Positions 1 to 7,418 of a stretch of 64,000 bases of DNA are shown in pieces. The translations under genes and the position numbers were made by a program. Origin of the DNA: Pseudomonas sp. R5-89-07 (GTDB taxonomy: Bacteria > Pseudomonadota > Gammaproteobacteria > Pseudomonadales > Pseudomonadaceae). Below the pieces are notes generated by a model that saw only the letters and a program-made list of their open reading frames with translations, did not search any database and had not been told where the DNA came from. The stretch covers positions 3,844,001-3,908,000 of the forward strand of contig NZ_CP027727.1 of NCBI RefSeq assembly GCF_003851685.1. Reading direction: 5' to 3'. How positions within the stretch are numbered: position 1 is the first letter of the stretch; the number at the start of each line of letters is the position of its first letter.

Positions 1-1656
1 GATGGGAATGTTGTCGCCCACCTGGATCTGCGCTGGCTGGTTGTTCATCACCACCAGCGACGGCGCCGACAGCACCTGGGTGCGGCCGTTGGTTTCCAGG
101 GCATGCAGGGCCACTTGCAGGTTGGAGCTGACGAAGGAATAGAACAGCGAATCCGCCGCCCCCAGCCCCGCCCCGCCGCCGCCCAATGCAGCTTGGCTGC
201 CGGACGCATTGGCGACCGTGGTGCTGGTGGAATTGCCGGCCAGGCGCCCGAGGTACCACTGCACGCCAAGGTCCAGTTCGCCGGTGAGTTTGACTTCGAG
301 AATGCGTGTCTCGATCTGCACCTGCAGCGGTGGGTTGTCGAGGCGCTTGATCGCCGCTTCGATTTCTTTCCATTGCGCCGGACGCGTGCGCACCAGCAGT
401 TGGTTGCTGCTTTTTTGCGCGGTGATGCGGGTGCCGGCCTCCAGGTCGCTGATGGGCGGCGCCGGGGCGTCTTCGCTGCTTTCGGAGGCCGGTTCCTCGG
501 CGGCGGGCATCGGGGTGTTGGCCTGCAAACCGGCGTTGGTGGACGAGGACAGCGTGGTGGTACGCAAGCCCGGCGCGACCTTGGCCGGGGTGTCGTCCTT
601 GATCGCACCATTGCCGTAGATCTGCCGCAGGTAGCGGGCCAGGTCCGCTGCCTTCATGTTGCGCACGTCGTACACATACATCTGCGGCTCATTGCCGCCG
701 CCTTCGTCGATGGTGCGAATCCAGTCACCCACTTCGCTGAGGTACTGCGGCTGGGAAGAAATCGCCACCACCGAGTTGGTGCGCTCCACCGGCAAAAACC
801 GCAGCATGCCGGCCAGGGGCGTGCCGCTGTCGGCGCCGAACATGGCTTGCAGCTGGGGCATCAACTCGGCCACCGAGGCGCGTTGCAGGCCGAACACGCC
901 CACCGACATGCCCTTGAGCCAGTCCACATCGAAGGTGTCGATGGTGTCTTGGTAGTTGGCCAGTTCTTCCGGGGTGCCGGCCAGGCTCAGCACATTGCGC
1001 GCCGGGTCCACCAGCAGGAAGGCGTTCTCCCGGGCGAAGGGCTTGAGCAGTTTCTGCATCTCGGTGGCAGAGATATAACGCAGCGAAAACAGGCGTGCCG
1101 AGAGGCCGCTGGAAGGCTGCGCCACGCGCATCTGCGGCACCAGCTTGCCGGCCACCGCCTGGTTGCCCGGCAGGATCACATAACGGTTGCCCTGCTTGAT
1201 CATGGCGTTGTCGGTCCAGGACAGCAGGGTTTCGAGGATCGACAATGCCTGCTGCTTATCCACCGGTTTGGAGGTGGAGAAGCTGACGTTGCCCTTCACG
1301 CCCTGGGCGATGCTGTAGTTTTCGTGCAGCAGGTCGCCCATCACGCTGTTGATCACCGCTTCGATGGGCTGGTCCTGAAAGTTGAAGACGATGTCGCCCT
1401 CCGCCTCCTTCACCGCAGGCCTGGAAACCGGCGCGCGCACCAGCTGTTGGTTGCCCCGAATCAACTGGCGCTGCGCGGGTGGCTGCGCCTGGGGCGGCGC
1501 GCTTTGCACGGTGGGTGCCTCGCTGGGTGGGCGTTGCGAACCGGTGCCCTGCAGGGCTTCGTGCAAAAGCGCCTGATCCGGGTCGAGGCGGTCGGGCAAC
1601 GTGCCACAGCCGCCGAGGGCAACGCTGGTGGCCAGGCAAAACAACGAGGTGCGCAT
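1..1656 (-). CDS. gspD: Type II secretion outer-membrane secretin GspD, lipoprotein type (C-terminus outside the window)
   Basis: The first 552 codons of a secretin, which forms the outer-membrane gate of a type II secretion system. The start is the ATG at 1656, five bases after the stop of the upstream gene. The N-terminus has a short hydrophobic stretch ending in a lipobox LGGC with Cys at about residue 17. A linker rich in Pro and Gln follows, then N-domain repeats (for example NFQDQPIEAVINSVMGDLL and ARLFSLRYISATEMQKLLKP). The start of the secretin domain (QVQIETRILEVKLTGELDLG) is reached before the left edge. A self-lipidated secretin is characteristic of the Hxc-type system of Pseudomonas (HxcQ), whereas XcpQ has an ordinary signal peptide. 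Last gene seen of the operon. Its C-terminal pore cannot be assessed. Confidence 0.93.
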   Translation of the reverse strand, partial: MRTSLFCLATSVALGGCGTLPDRLDPDQALLHEALQGTGSQRPPSEAPTVQSAPPQAQPPAQRQLIRGNQQLVRAPVSRPAVKEAEGDIVFNFQDQPIEAVINSVMGDLLHENYSIAQGVKGNVSFSTSKPVDKQQALSILETLLSWTDNAMIKQGNRYVILPGNQAVAGKLVPQMRVAQPSSGLSARLFSLRYISATEMQKLLKPFARENAFLLVDPARNVLSLAGTPEELANYQDTIDTFDVDWLKGMSVGVFGLQRASVAELMPQLQAMFGADSGTPLAGMLRFLPVERTNSVVAISSQPQYLSEVGDWIRTIDEGGGNEPQMYVYDVRNMKAADLARYLRQIYGNGAIKDDTPAKVAPGLRTTTLSSSTNAGLQANTPMPAAEEPASESSEDAPAPPISDLEAGTRITAQKSSNQLLVRTRPAQWKEIEAAIKRLDNPPLQVQIETRILEVKLTGELDLGVQWYLGRLAGNSTSTTVANASGSQAALGGGGAGLGAADSLFYSFVSSNLQVALHALETNGRTQVLSAPSLVVMNNQPAQIQVGDNIPI

Positions 1657-1661
1657 ATCAA

Positions 1662-2162
1662 TCAAGGGAGGGGCTCGCGAGAAGAAGAAATCGAGGGCAA
1701 CCGCTTGCCGTACAGGCTTAGGGTCTGGGTGCGCCCATCCAGGGCGAAACGGGCGTATTGCGGGGTGAGGTGTTCCAGGCGCCAGCCGTTGGGCAAGCTC
1801 TGGCCCAGGCGCACCGTGAGGGGTGGGCCGTCGGCTTGTTTAAGCATGGCCATTTGCAGGTTGCCGGTGATCATGATGCCGCTGAGGGTCAGGTTGGACA
1901 GGCTGGTGACCTGCGCTTTGCCTACCGCACGGTCGGGGCTGCGATCCGGGCTGAACAGCGGCGCCTGCCAGGTGCCGGCAAGGTCGGCCAGGGCCGCCGT
2001 CACGGGCGCCTGCACGTTGGCGGAGGGCTGCGCCGCCAGCGGTGCTGCGGGTAACCACTGCGGTTCGTCGCCGATGCTGCTGAGGATCACCGCCATCAGC
2101 AGGCCCAATAACCCTGCAACGCCGAGCAAGCCCCACTCCAGGGGACGCAATCTGCTGTTCAT
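1662..2162 (-). CDS. Short GspC/GspN-like inner-membrane T2SS protein
   Basis: A 166-aa protein with one N-terminal transmembrane helix (about residues 9-28, PLEWGLLGVAGLLGLLMAVI) and a short periplasmic part containing TLSGIMITGNLQMAMLK, which resembles the homology region of GspC. It lacks room for the PDZ or coiled-coil domain at the C-terminus of classical GspC. HxcP-type and GspN-type proteins are similarly short. GspC proteins link the inner-membrane platform to the secretin, which fits its place directly before gspD. Its ATG overlaps the stop of gspM as ATGA. The choice between GspC and GspN naming is uncertain. Confidence 0.8.
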   Translation of the reverse strand: MNSRLRPLEWGLLGVAGLLGLLMAVILSSIGDEPQWLPAAPLAAQPSANVQAPVTAALADLAGTWQAPLFSPDRSPDRAVGKAQVTSLSNLTLSGIMITGNLQMAMLKQADGPPLTVRLGQSLPNGWRLEHLTPQYARFALDGRTQTLSLYGKRLPSISSSREPLP

Positions 2163-2761
2163 GGCGCCACCTGCGCCGGTTGCAGGTAGCCGCGCACCAG
2201 CAGGTTCACCACCAGCTTGCCCGCCCCGCCCCGTGCGGGCGCCTCGCGACTGCGACGGATGCGCAGTTCGTCGACGAACAGGAACGGCGGCTGGTATTCC
2301 AGCGCATGCAGGATCGCGGTCAAGGGTTCGATGGCGCAGTTGAGGGTCAGGCTGACCTTGACCTGACGATAAGGCTCGCCATCGTCCTGCTCGGCGGTGA
2401 TGGGCTTGCGCTGGGTCAGGCTGCAACCACCGCCGCGCCCGGCCTGGCTGGCGACCAGGTCGGCCAGGCGCTGCATCAGGTCGGCGGCGACCACGTCGGG
2501 GTCATCCCCCGGCAACAGGCTGGCGCTGCTGGCCGGGTCTTGCTGCACCCGTTCGAGCTGCTGGCGCAGCGCATCGCCCTGGCGCAACACGCTGGCATAG
2601 CGCTGCTGCTGTTCGCGCAACTGTTCGGCGTGGGCGCCCATGCTGCGCAGCGGCCCGGCGAACCAGCTATCGATCAGCAGCCAGTAGGCCGCGCCAAGCA
2701 CGGCGGCGAGGATCAGCAAGGCTGCCCCGCGACGTTCACGGGGTGTGAGGGGTCGGCGCAT
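2159..2761 (-). CDS. gspM: T2SS inner-membrane platform protein GspM
   Basis: A 200-aa bitopic protein. An N-terminal RRPLTPRERRGAALL stretch leads into one transmembrane helix (about residues 14-30), then a coiled-coil segment rich in Gln and Leu (HAEQLREQQQRYASVLRQG) and a small periplasmic domain, the usual GspM plan. GspM partners GspL in the inner-membrane platform. The chosen ATG lies 26 bases inside the end of gspL. Earlier in-frame ATGs would read through gspL coding sequence and lack the expected N-terminus. The stop overlaps the start of the next gene. Confidence 0.85.
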   Translation of the reverse strand: MRRPLTPRERRGAALLILAAVLGAAYWLLIDSWFAGPLRSMGAHAEQLREQQQRYASVLRQGDALRQQLERVQQDPASSASLLPGDDPDVVAADLMQRLADLVASQAGRGGGCSLTQRKPITAEQDDGEPYRQVKVSLTLNCAIEPLTAILHALEYQPPFLFVDELRIRRSREAPARGGAGKLVVNLLVRGYLQPAQVAP

Positions 2762-3728
2762 CGGCGGCCTCCTGGCGCAAGTGGGCACGCAAGGCAAACT
2801 GATCCTTGCCGGTGCGGGCATCGGGTTGAATCACCCCTTCGAACTGAGCGTTGTCCAGACGCTGGCAGCCTTTGATCCGCGTGATCAGGCCGCTGGCCTT
2901 GGCGCTTTGGCCGGCGATGGAAATCTCGCTGCCCTTGACGTCCAACTGGTCGAGCCAGGTGTCGGCCGGCAGGCAGTGGGTCAAGTCATTGAGCAGCCCG
3001 GCCAACGGCGGTTGCGCCAATTTGCGTCGCGCCAGGTACTGCGCCGCGCCCTGGGTGTTGAGCAGTTGCTGGCGCAGCGCATGCACCTGAGCCACCTGGG
3101 CTTTCTGCTGCTGGACGCTGTGCTGCATGGCATCGACAACACGCTGGCGGTCGTTGAGCCACAGCAGCATCGCGCCGATCAGCAACGCGCCGCACAGCCA
3201 CGGCAGGCTGCGCTGCAAGCCCAGGCCCGGCGGGCGTTGGCGCGGGCGCAGGCTGGCGGGCAACAGGTTGATGCCCAGGTCCGCCACATCCACGCGATAG
3301 GGCCGCAGGCCCAAGGTGGCGCAGTCGGCGAGGATCGGATCCAGGCGTTCGCGCAGGATCGCCACCAGCGTCACCTCAAGGTGAGTGGGCGTGCGCTGCT
3401 CCTGGCGTGCGACAAAGTACAACTGCTCGGCCTCGAACGGCGTGTAGCGGTCCAGTTCATAGCTCACCACATTGTCCAGGTGGCGCGCGGCGGCCAGGGG
3501 CAGCTGCACGGTTTGCCGCAACACATCGTCAGGGCCGAGCATCAGCACCCGGCGCACATGGCCCGGTTCGACCGGCGCGGTCAGCGGCCAGTGATGGATG
3601 CGCTCCGGCGGCTCCTGCAGGGCCAGCCAACTCGGCACACAGCCGCGCAGCTCGGTGAGCCACAGACGCCAGGCCTGTTGCAGCAGGCTGCCGCGCCAGT
3701 GACGGGCGATAGGTTCGAGTCGATTCAT
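2736..3728 (-). CDS. gspL: T2SS platform protein GspL
   Basis: A 330-aa protein. The N-terminal cytoplasmic half has an actin-like (PilM-like) pattern (VRRVLMLGPDDVLRQTVQLP, LDNVVSYELDRYTPFEAEQL). A transmembrane helix lies near residues 175-190 (WLCGALLIGAMLLWLN), followed by a coiled coil and a PilN-like periplasmic domain (LAGLLNDLTHCLPADTWLD). GspL ties the ATPase GspE to the membrane platform and binds GspM. The start ATG at 3728 overlaps the stop of gspK by four bases. A much longer in-frame extension upstream overlaps gspK and is not credible. Confidence 0.88.
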   Translation of the reverse strand: MNRLEPIARHWRGSLLQQAWRLWLTELRGCVPSWLALQEPPERIHHWPLTAPVEPGHVRRVLMLGPDDVLRQTVQLPLAAARHLDNVVSYELDRYTPFEAEQLYFVARQEQRTPTHLEVTLVAILRERLDPILADCATLGLRPYRVDVADLGINLLPASLRPRQRPPGLGLQRSLPWLCGALLIGAMLLWLNDRQRVVDAMQHSVQQQKAQVAQVHALRQQLLNTQGAAQYLARRKLAQPPLAGLLNDLTHCLPADTWLDQLDVKGSEISIAGQSAKASGLITRIKGCQRLDNAQFEGVIQPDARTGKDQFALRAHLRQEAADAPTPHTP

Positions 3729-4426
3729 TCTTGCCACCGCACCACCCGATAGGGCTGCGCGCTGTCCTCCGCTGGGCTCAGTGAAACGGTGATACGCAGG
3801 CGCGCCTGATAACCGCCGGGCCGCTCGGCGCGGCTGTCGATTTCTACGACCTGGCCGGGGTCGGCGCCCTCGGCATTGCGGCTTGGCAGGTTGAGCGCCT
3901 TGCGCATCAAGGGGCTGGCGAACGCCGGATCGGGTCGATCCAGGTCGCTCCACAAGGTGATTTCGGGCAACAGTTGACTGTAGAGCGCCTGGGTCATGCC
4001 CGGCAGCTGGCGCACTTCTTCCAGCACCCGAAACGGCGCCAGGCCCTGGCGACGCCGGGCTTCAAGGGCCTTGACCCATTGCTGCGCCTGGACCGGTGTG
4101 GCACCGCAAGCCAGGGCCAGGCGCGTGAGATCGTCCGCCGCTGCATTGATCAGGTACAGCTTGCCGCGCTCGCTACGCAGGCTGACCTGCACCCGCGCAT
4201 CATCAAAGCTCAGCGCGACAGTGCGCCCATCGGCCACCCAATGCGGCTGCGCCATGACCATGGCGATGCCGGCCTGGGCCGCCAGTTGCGTGCGGGTGTG
4301 CTGGCCCAGCCACAGCGCCTGGCGGCTTTGCAATTGCACCCAACCGGCCAGGCCGCCGAGCAGCACGCTGAGCAAGGCCAGCACCCACAGCACCAGCAGC
4401 AACGCCGCACCGCGCTGGCGCTTCAT
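3725..4426 (-). CDS. gspK: T2SS minor pseudopilin GspK
   Basis: A 233-aa pseudopilin that caps the pseudopilus. It begins MKRQRGAALLLVLWVLALL, a prepilin leader with Gly at the cleavage point. It lacks the Glu at mature position 5, the known exception shown by GspK. The large mixed domain includes the helical segment typical of the family (DDLTRLALACGATPVQAQQW). The start overlaps the gspJ stop as ATGA and the stop overlaps the gspL start. Confidence 0.9.
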   Translation of the reverse strand: MKRQRGAALLLVLWVLALLSVLLGGLAGWVQLQSRQALWLGQHTRTQLAAQAGIAMVMAQPHWVADGRTVALSFDDARVQVSLRSERGKLYLINAAADDLTRLALACGATPVQAQQWVKALEARRRQGLAPFRVLEEVRQLPGMTQALYSQLLPEITLWSDLDRPDPAFASPLMRKALNLPSRNAEGADPGQVVEIDSRAERPGGYQARLRITVSLSPAEDSAQPYRVVRWQE

Positions 4427-5031
4427 TCTTCCAGGCTGCCGCTGGAAAGGTTCAGGCGCAGCGCAATCACTTCGGTGACCCACGGCACCGGCCCGCTGAC
4501 GCTGGCCGTGATGCGCACCGCATAAGGCAAGCGCCGGGGCCAGGGCCAGTCAGTGATCCAACCGGTCGGCTGGCCCAGGGGCGATAGGCCTCGGTAGCTG
4601 AACTGCAGGTGTTCCACATGATTAAGCAGTACCTGTGGCTCTACGCGAGCGGGGTTGATGCCCGATTCCAACTGCGCGAACTCCACCTGCAAAGCCTGGT
4701 CGACCCGCTGCAGGGTAAAGCGCTGGATACCGCCTCCGAGCACACCGGGCAAGGTCGCCACAAACTGCAGGCGCTCGGGTGTGCCGCTGAAAAAGCCCTC
4801 GGCCTGGCTGTCGTCCTCGGTCACGTCCAGGGGCAGCGCCTCGCTGATGGCGGTGCGCAAGAACTGCTGGGCGGCACGCATTTCATCCAGGCTGATGCTG
4901 TAGCGCTGGGCTTTGGTTACCGCACGGTTGGCGCCCAGCAGCGCGCCGCCGACCAGCACCAGCAACACCGCCAGCAAGCTGAGCACCACGAGGATTTCCA
5001 GCAAGGTGAAGCCCTGCTCGCGGCGCTTCAC
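4423..5031 (-). CDS. gspJ: T2SS minor pseudopilin GspJ
   Basis: A 202-aa pseudopilin. The start is placed at the GTG at 5031, which overlaps the gspI stop as GTGA. This gives KRREQGFTLLEILVVLSLLA right at the N-terminus, the normal prepilin leader with G|F cleavage and Glu at +5. Later sequence (ALQVEFAQLESGINPARVEP, LLNHVEHLQFSYRG) fits GspJ, which forms the tip complex with GspI and GspK. Reading from an upstream ATG would add about 35 residues in front of the prepilin motif and is unlikely. Confidence 0.9.
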   Translation of the reverse strand: MKRREQGFTLLEILVVLSLLAVLLVLVGGALLGANRAVTKAQRYSISLDEMRAAQQFLRTAISEALPLDVTEDDSQAEGFFSGTPERLQFVATLPGVLGGGIQRFTLQRVDQALQVEFAQLESGINPARVEPQVLLNHVEHLQFSYRGLSPLGQPTGWITDWPWPRRLPYAVRITASVSGPVPWVTEVIALRLNLSSGSLEE

Positions 5032-5360
5032 AGGCGCGCCTTCAAGGTGCTGAAGCGGGCCTGGTGCGGGCCTTCGCTGACGGTCAGGTCGACGCGATAC
5101 AGGTGCGGCGGTTGGCGGCTGAGGGTCAGTTGCCAATGGATGCCATCCAGTTCGCCCTGGCTGACGCCGCTATCCAGGCGGCCGGCGGTTTCCTGATCGA
5201 GCACCGTGAGCGCGGCGTGGGTCAGGCGGTCACTGCGCGCCACCTGGGCCAGGGAACGTGCGCTCTGGCCGAAGGCGACCAGCAGCACCGTGCTGCACAC
5301 CGCCAGCAGCGTCAGGGCGGCGAGCATTTCGAGCAGGGTGAATCCCGCCTGGCGCTTCAT
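5028..5360 (-). CDS. gspI: T2SS minor pseudopilin GspI
   Basis: A 110-aa pseudopilin starting MKRQAGFTLLEMLAALTLLA, with the prepilin cleavage site after Gly6 and Glu at +5. The short C-terminal domain contains the family-like GELDGIHWQLTLSRQPPHLY. Overlaps of four bases at both ends (gspH stop, gspJ GTG start) point to translational coupling. GspI nucleates the pseudopilus tip with GspJ and GspK. Confidence 0.9.
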   Translation of the reverse strand: MKRQAGFTLLEMLAALTLLAVCSTVLLVAFGQSARSLAQVARSDRLTHAALTVLDQETAGRLDSGVSQGELDGIHWQLTLSRQPPHLYRVDLTVSEGPHQARFSTLKARL

Positions 5361-5782
5361 GGCAACGCCTTGGACTGCACGCTGCCGGTCAACCAGCCGA
5401 TATCGATACGCCAGCGCCGCGTGCCGTTGGCCAACAGCAGGTTGCCGCCCGTGGAACTGCCGTCAGGGTAGAACTCGACCGCCGAGCCGACCTGCTCGGC
5501 GGTGTGCACACTCAGTTGCAGGTCTTGCGGCCAATAGCGCGGCGCGCCGCCCGCTGCGCTGAACGCGCGGTGGTGCAGATCGAACTGAGTACGCGCCGCC
5601 TGCCCGCTGATAATCGCCGCGGCCCGCGTGCTGCGCAGCGCCTCGACCATCTGCCCGACCACACGACGCTCCTTGGCCACTTGCAGGCCCTGGCGCAACC
5701 CGACGCTGAGCAAGCCGGCAGCGAGGCTGACCAGCAGGATCACCACCAGCATTTCCAGCAGGGTAAAGCCACGCTGGGCCAT
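5357..5782 (-). CDS. gspH: T2SS minor pseudopilin GspH
   Basis: A 141-aa pseudopilin. The ATG at 5782 gives MAQRGFTLLEMLVVILLVSL, with the prepilin motif directly at the N-terminus. The body (LRSTRAAAIISGQAARTQFD, VEFYPDGSSTGGNLLLANG) is the usual GspH/FimT pattern. A longer in-frame version overlapping gspG is rejected because it would bury the leader. It sits 7 bases past the gspG stop and overlaps gspI by four bases. Confidence 0.9.
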   Translation of the reverse strand: MAQRGFTLLEMLVVILLVSLAAGLLSVGLRQGLQVAKERRVVGQMVEALRSTRAAAIISGQAARTQFDLHHRAFSAAGGAPRYWPQDLQLSVHTAEQVGSAVEFYPDGSSTGGNLLLANGTRRWRIDIGWLTGSVQSKALP

Positions 5783-5789
5783 GGGCTGC

Positions 5790-6200
5790 TTACTCCCAAT
5801 TGCCCAGGTCGGCACTGTAGCCCTCGCCACCGGGCTGGCCATCCTGGCCGTAGAAGATCAGGTCAAACGCACCGTGCTCACCGGGAAAGCGATAGCCGAA
5901 CGCGTGGCCGAACGGGTCTTTCAATTCCGACGGCTTGGCGTACGGCCCGGCCCAACCGGAGGCCGCTGCGGGCTTGTCCACCAACTGTTGCAGGCTGGTG
6001 GGCGGCGAGCCGACGTCCAGCGCATAGCTGTCGACCTTCATGCTCAAGCCGGCGAGCTGCGCCTTGCCCGCGCCGTACTTGCCCTTGTCCACATTGCCGC
6101 CGACCTGGCGTACCACGATGGTCGCGACAATGCCCAGCAGCACGATCACGGCGAGCATTTCCAGCAGGGTGAAACCACGTTGGCGGCGTCGGGCATTCAT
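5790..6200 (-). CDS. gspG: T2SS major pseudopilin GspG
   Basis: A 136-aa major pseudopilin, the main subunit of the secretion pseudopilus. The N-terminus MNARRRQRGFTLLEMLAVIV has a prepilin leader with Glu at +5. The C-terminal half carries the Pro- and Gly-rich signature (AAASGWAGPYAKPSELKDPF, DIIFYG-like DLIFYGQDGQPGGEG) that holds the calcium loop in GspG. It follows gspF after 21 bases containing a Shine-Dalgarno-like AAGGAG. Confidence 0.95.
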   Translation of the reverse strand: MNARRRQRGFTLLEMLAVIVLLGIVATIVVRQVGGNVDKGKYGAGKAQLAGLSMKVDSYALDVGSPPTSLQQLVDKPAAASGWAGPYAKPSELKDPFGHAFGYRFPGEHGAFDLIFYGQDGQPGGEGYSADLGNWE

Positions 6201-6221
6201 CGTTTATAGCTCCTTGAACGT

Positions 6222-7418
6222 TTAGATATGGCTGGTGAGGCTCATCAGCGGCAGCATGATCGCGAGCATGATCACCGCCACCAGCACCGCCATGAACACG
6301 GTCAGGCTGGGCACCAGTGCGGCGAGCAACCGGTCGATACCGCGCTTGGCCTCGACGTCGAAAATATCGGCGACCTTGAGCAGCATGCTGTCCAGTTCAC
6401 CGGCCTGTTCACCGACTTCGATCATTTGCAGGGCCAACTCGGGCAGCAAGGGTTGCTCGCCGAACGCCCGGCCCAGGCTGCCGCCCGCCTTCACCGCTTC
6501 GGCGGCCATCGCCACTTGCGCCTGCAGCGCACGGTTGCTGCAGACTTGCCGGGCAATCACCAGCGCCGGCAGCAGCGCGACACCATTGCTGAGCAAGGTG
6601 CCGAGGGTGCGTGTCAGTCGCGCCGCTTCGACCCGCTGCAACAGCGGGCCAAGCACACGCAGGCCGAGCACGCGACGGTCCCAGCGCTCGCGACGGCGTG
6701 GCTGGCGCAGGCTGATCAGCAGCGTCCACAGGATCGCGATCAATCCGGCCAGCACCAGCAACCCATGGGCACCGAGAAACTCGCCAAGGCCCAGGATCAC
6801 GTCGGTGATCAGCGGGATCGGCACGCCCAGGTCCTGGAAAATCGGCACGAATTGCGGCACCACGTACGCCAGCAACAGCGCCAGCGAACCCAACACGCCC
6901 ACCACCAGGAACGCCGGGTAGATCAGCGCATTGATCACCTCGCCACGCAGCCGCTGGCTGCGCTCCAGGTAGTCGCCGAGCTGGTGCAGGGTACGTTCCA
7001 GCGCACCGCCCGCCTCGCCGGCGCGTACCAGGCTCAGGTACAACGGCGAGAAGCTGTCGCCCGCCTGTTCCAGCGCGGCCGACAGCGGCTTGCCGGCCTT
7101 GACCTCGTCGCGGATGCGTTCGATCAAGCCGCGCACCTGAGGTGGGCCGGGTTGTTTGAGCAGCAGGCCAAGGCAACGTTCTAGAGGCTGACCGGCGCCC
7201 AGCAGGGTCGCCAGTTGTTGCGTGAAGCTGACCAGGCCGGCGCCTTTCAGCGCCCCACGCGCCGGGCTTAACAGGGGCCTGCCCGCCGTTTCGATCTGCA
7301 ATAACAGCAGGCCGCGCTTGTGCAGTGCGGCAACGGCAGCAGCATGGTCCTGGGCTTGCAGGGTGCCGTTGTGGGCGACACCCTGGCTGTCGAGGGCGCG
7401 AAACTTGAACAGCGTCAC
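6222..7418 (-). CDS. gspF: T2SS polytopic inner-membrane protein GspF
   Basis: A 398-aa platform protein with the duplicated cytoplasmic helical domains and three membrane segments expected of GspF. Typical stretches are FTQQLATLLGAGQPLERCLG, YPAFLVVGVLGSLALLLAYV and LIEVGEQAGELDSML-like text near the C-terminus. It couples the GspE ATPase to pseudopilin extraction from the membrane. It starts with GTG that overlaps the gspE stop (GTGA). Confidence 0.95.
   Translation of the reverse strand: MTLFKFRALDSQGVAHNGTLQAQDHAAAVAALHKRGLLLLQIETAGRPLLSPARGALKGAGLVSFTQQLATLLGAGQPLERCLGLLLKQPGPPQVRGLIERIRDEVKAGKPLSAALEQAGDSFSPLYLSLVRAGEAGGALERTLHQLGDYLERSQRLRGEVINALIYPAFLVVGVLGSLALLLAYVVPQFVPIFQDLGVPIPLITDVILGLGEFLGAHGLLVLAGLIAILWTLLISLRQPRRRERWDRRVLGLRVLGPLLQRVEAARLTRTLGTLLSNGVALLPALVIARQVCSNRALQAQVAMAAEAVKAGGSLGRAFGEQPLLPELALQMIEVGEQAGELDSMLLKVADIFDVEAKRGIDRLLAALVPSLTVFMAVLVAVIMLAIMLPLMSLTSHI

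Noticed and set aside
103..2343. A long open frame of about 746 codons on the plus strand
   Set aside because: It is the antisense shadow of gspD, gspN/C and gspM, caused by high GC. Its translation has no family features, while the minus strand gives clear T2SS proteins.
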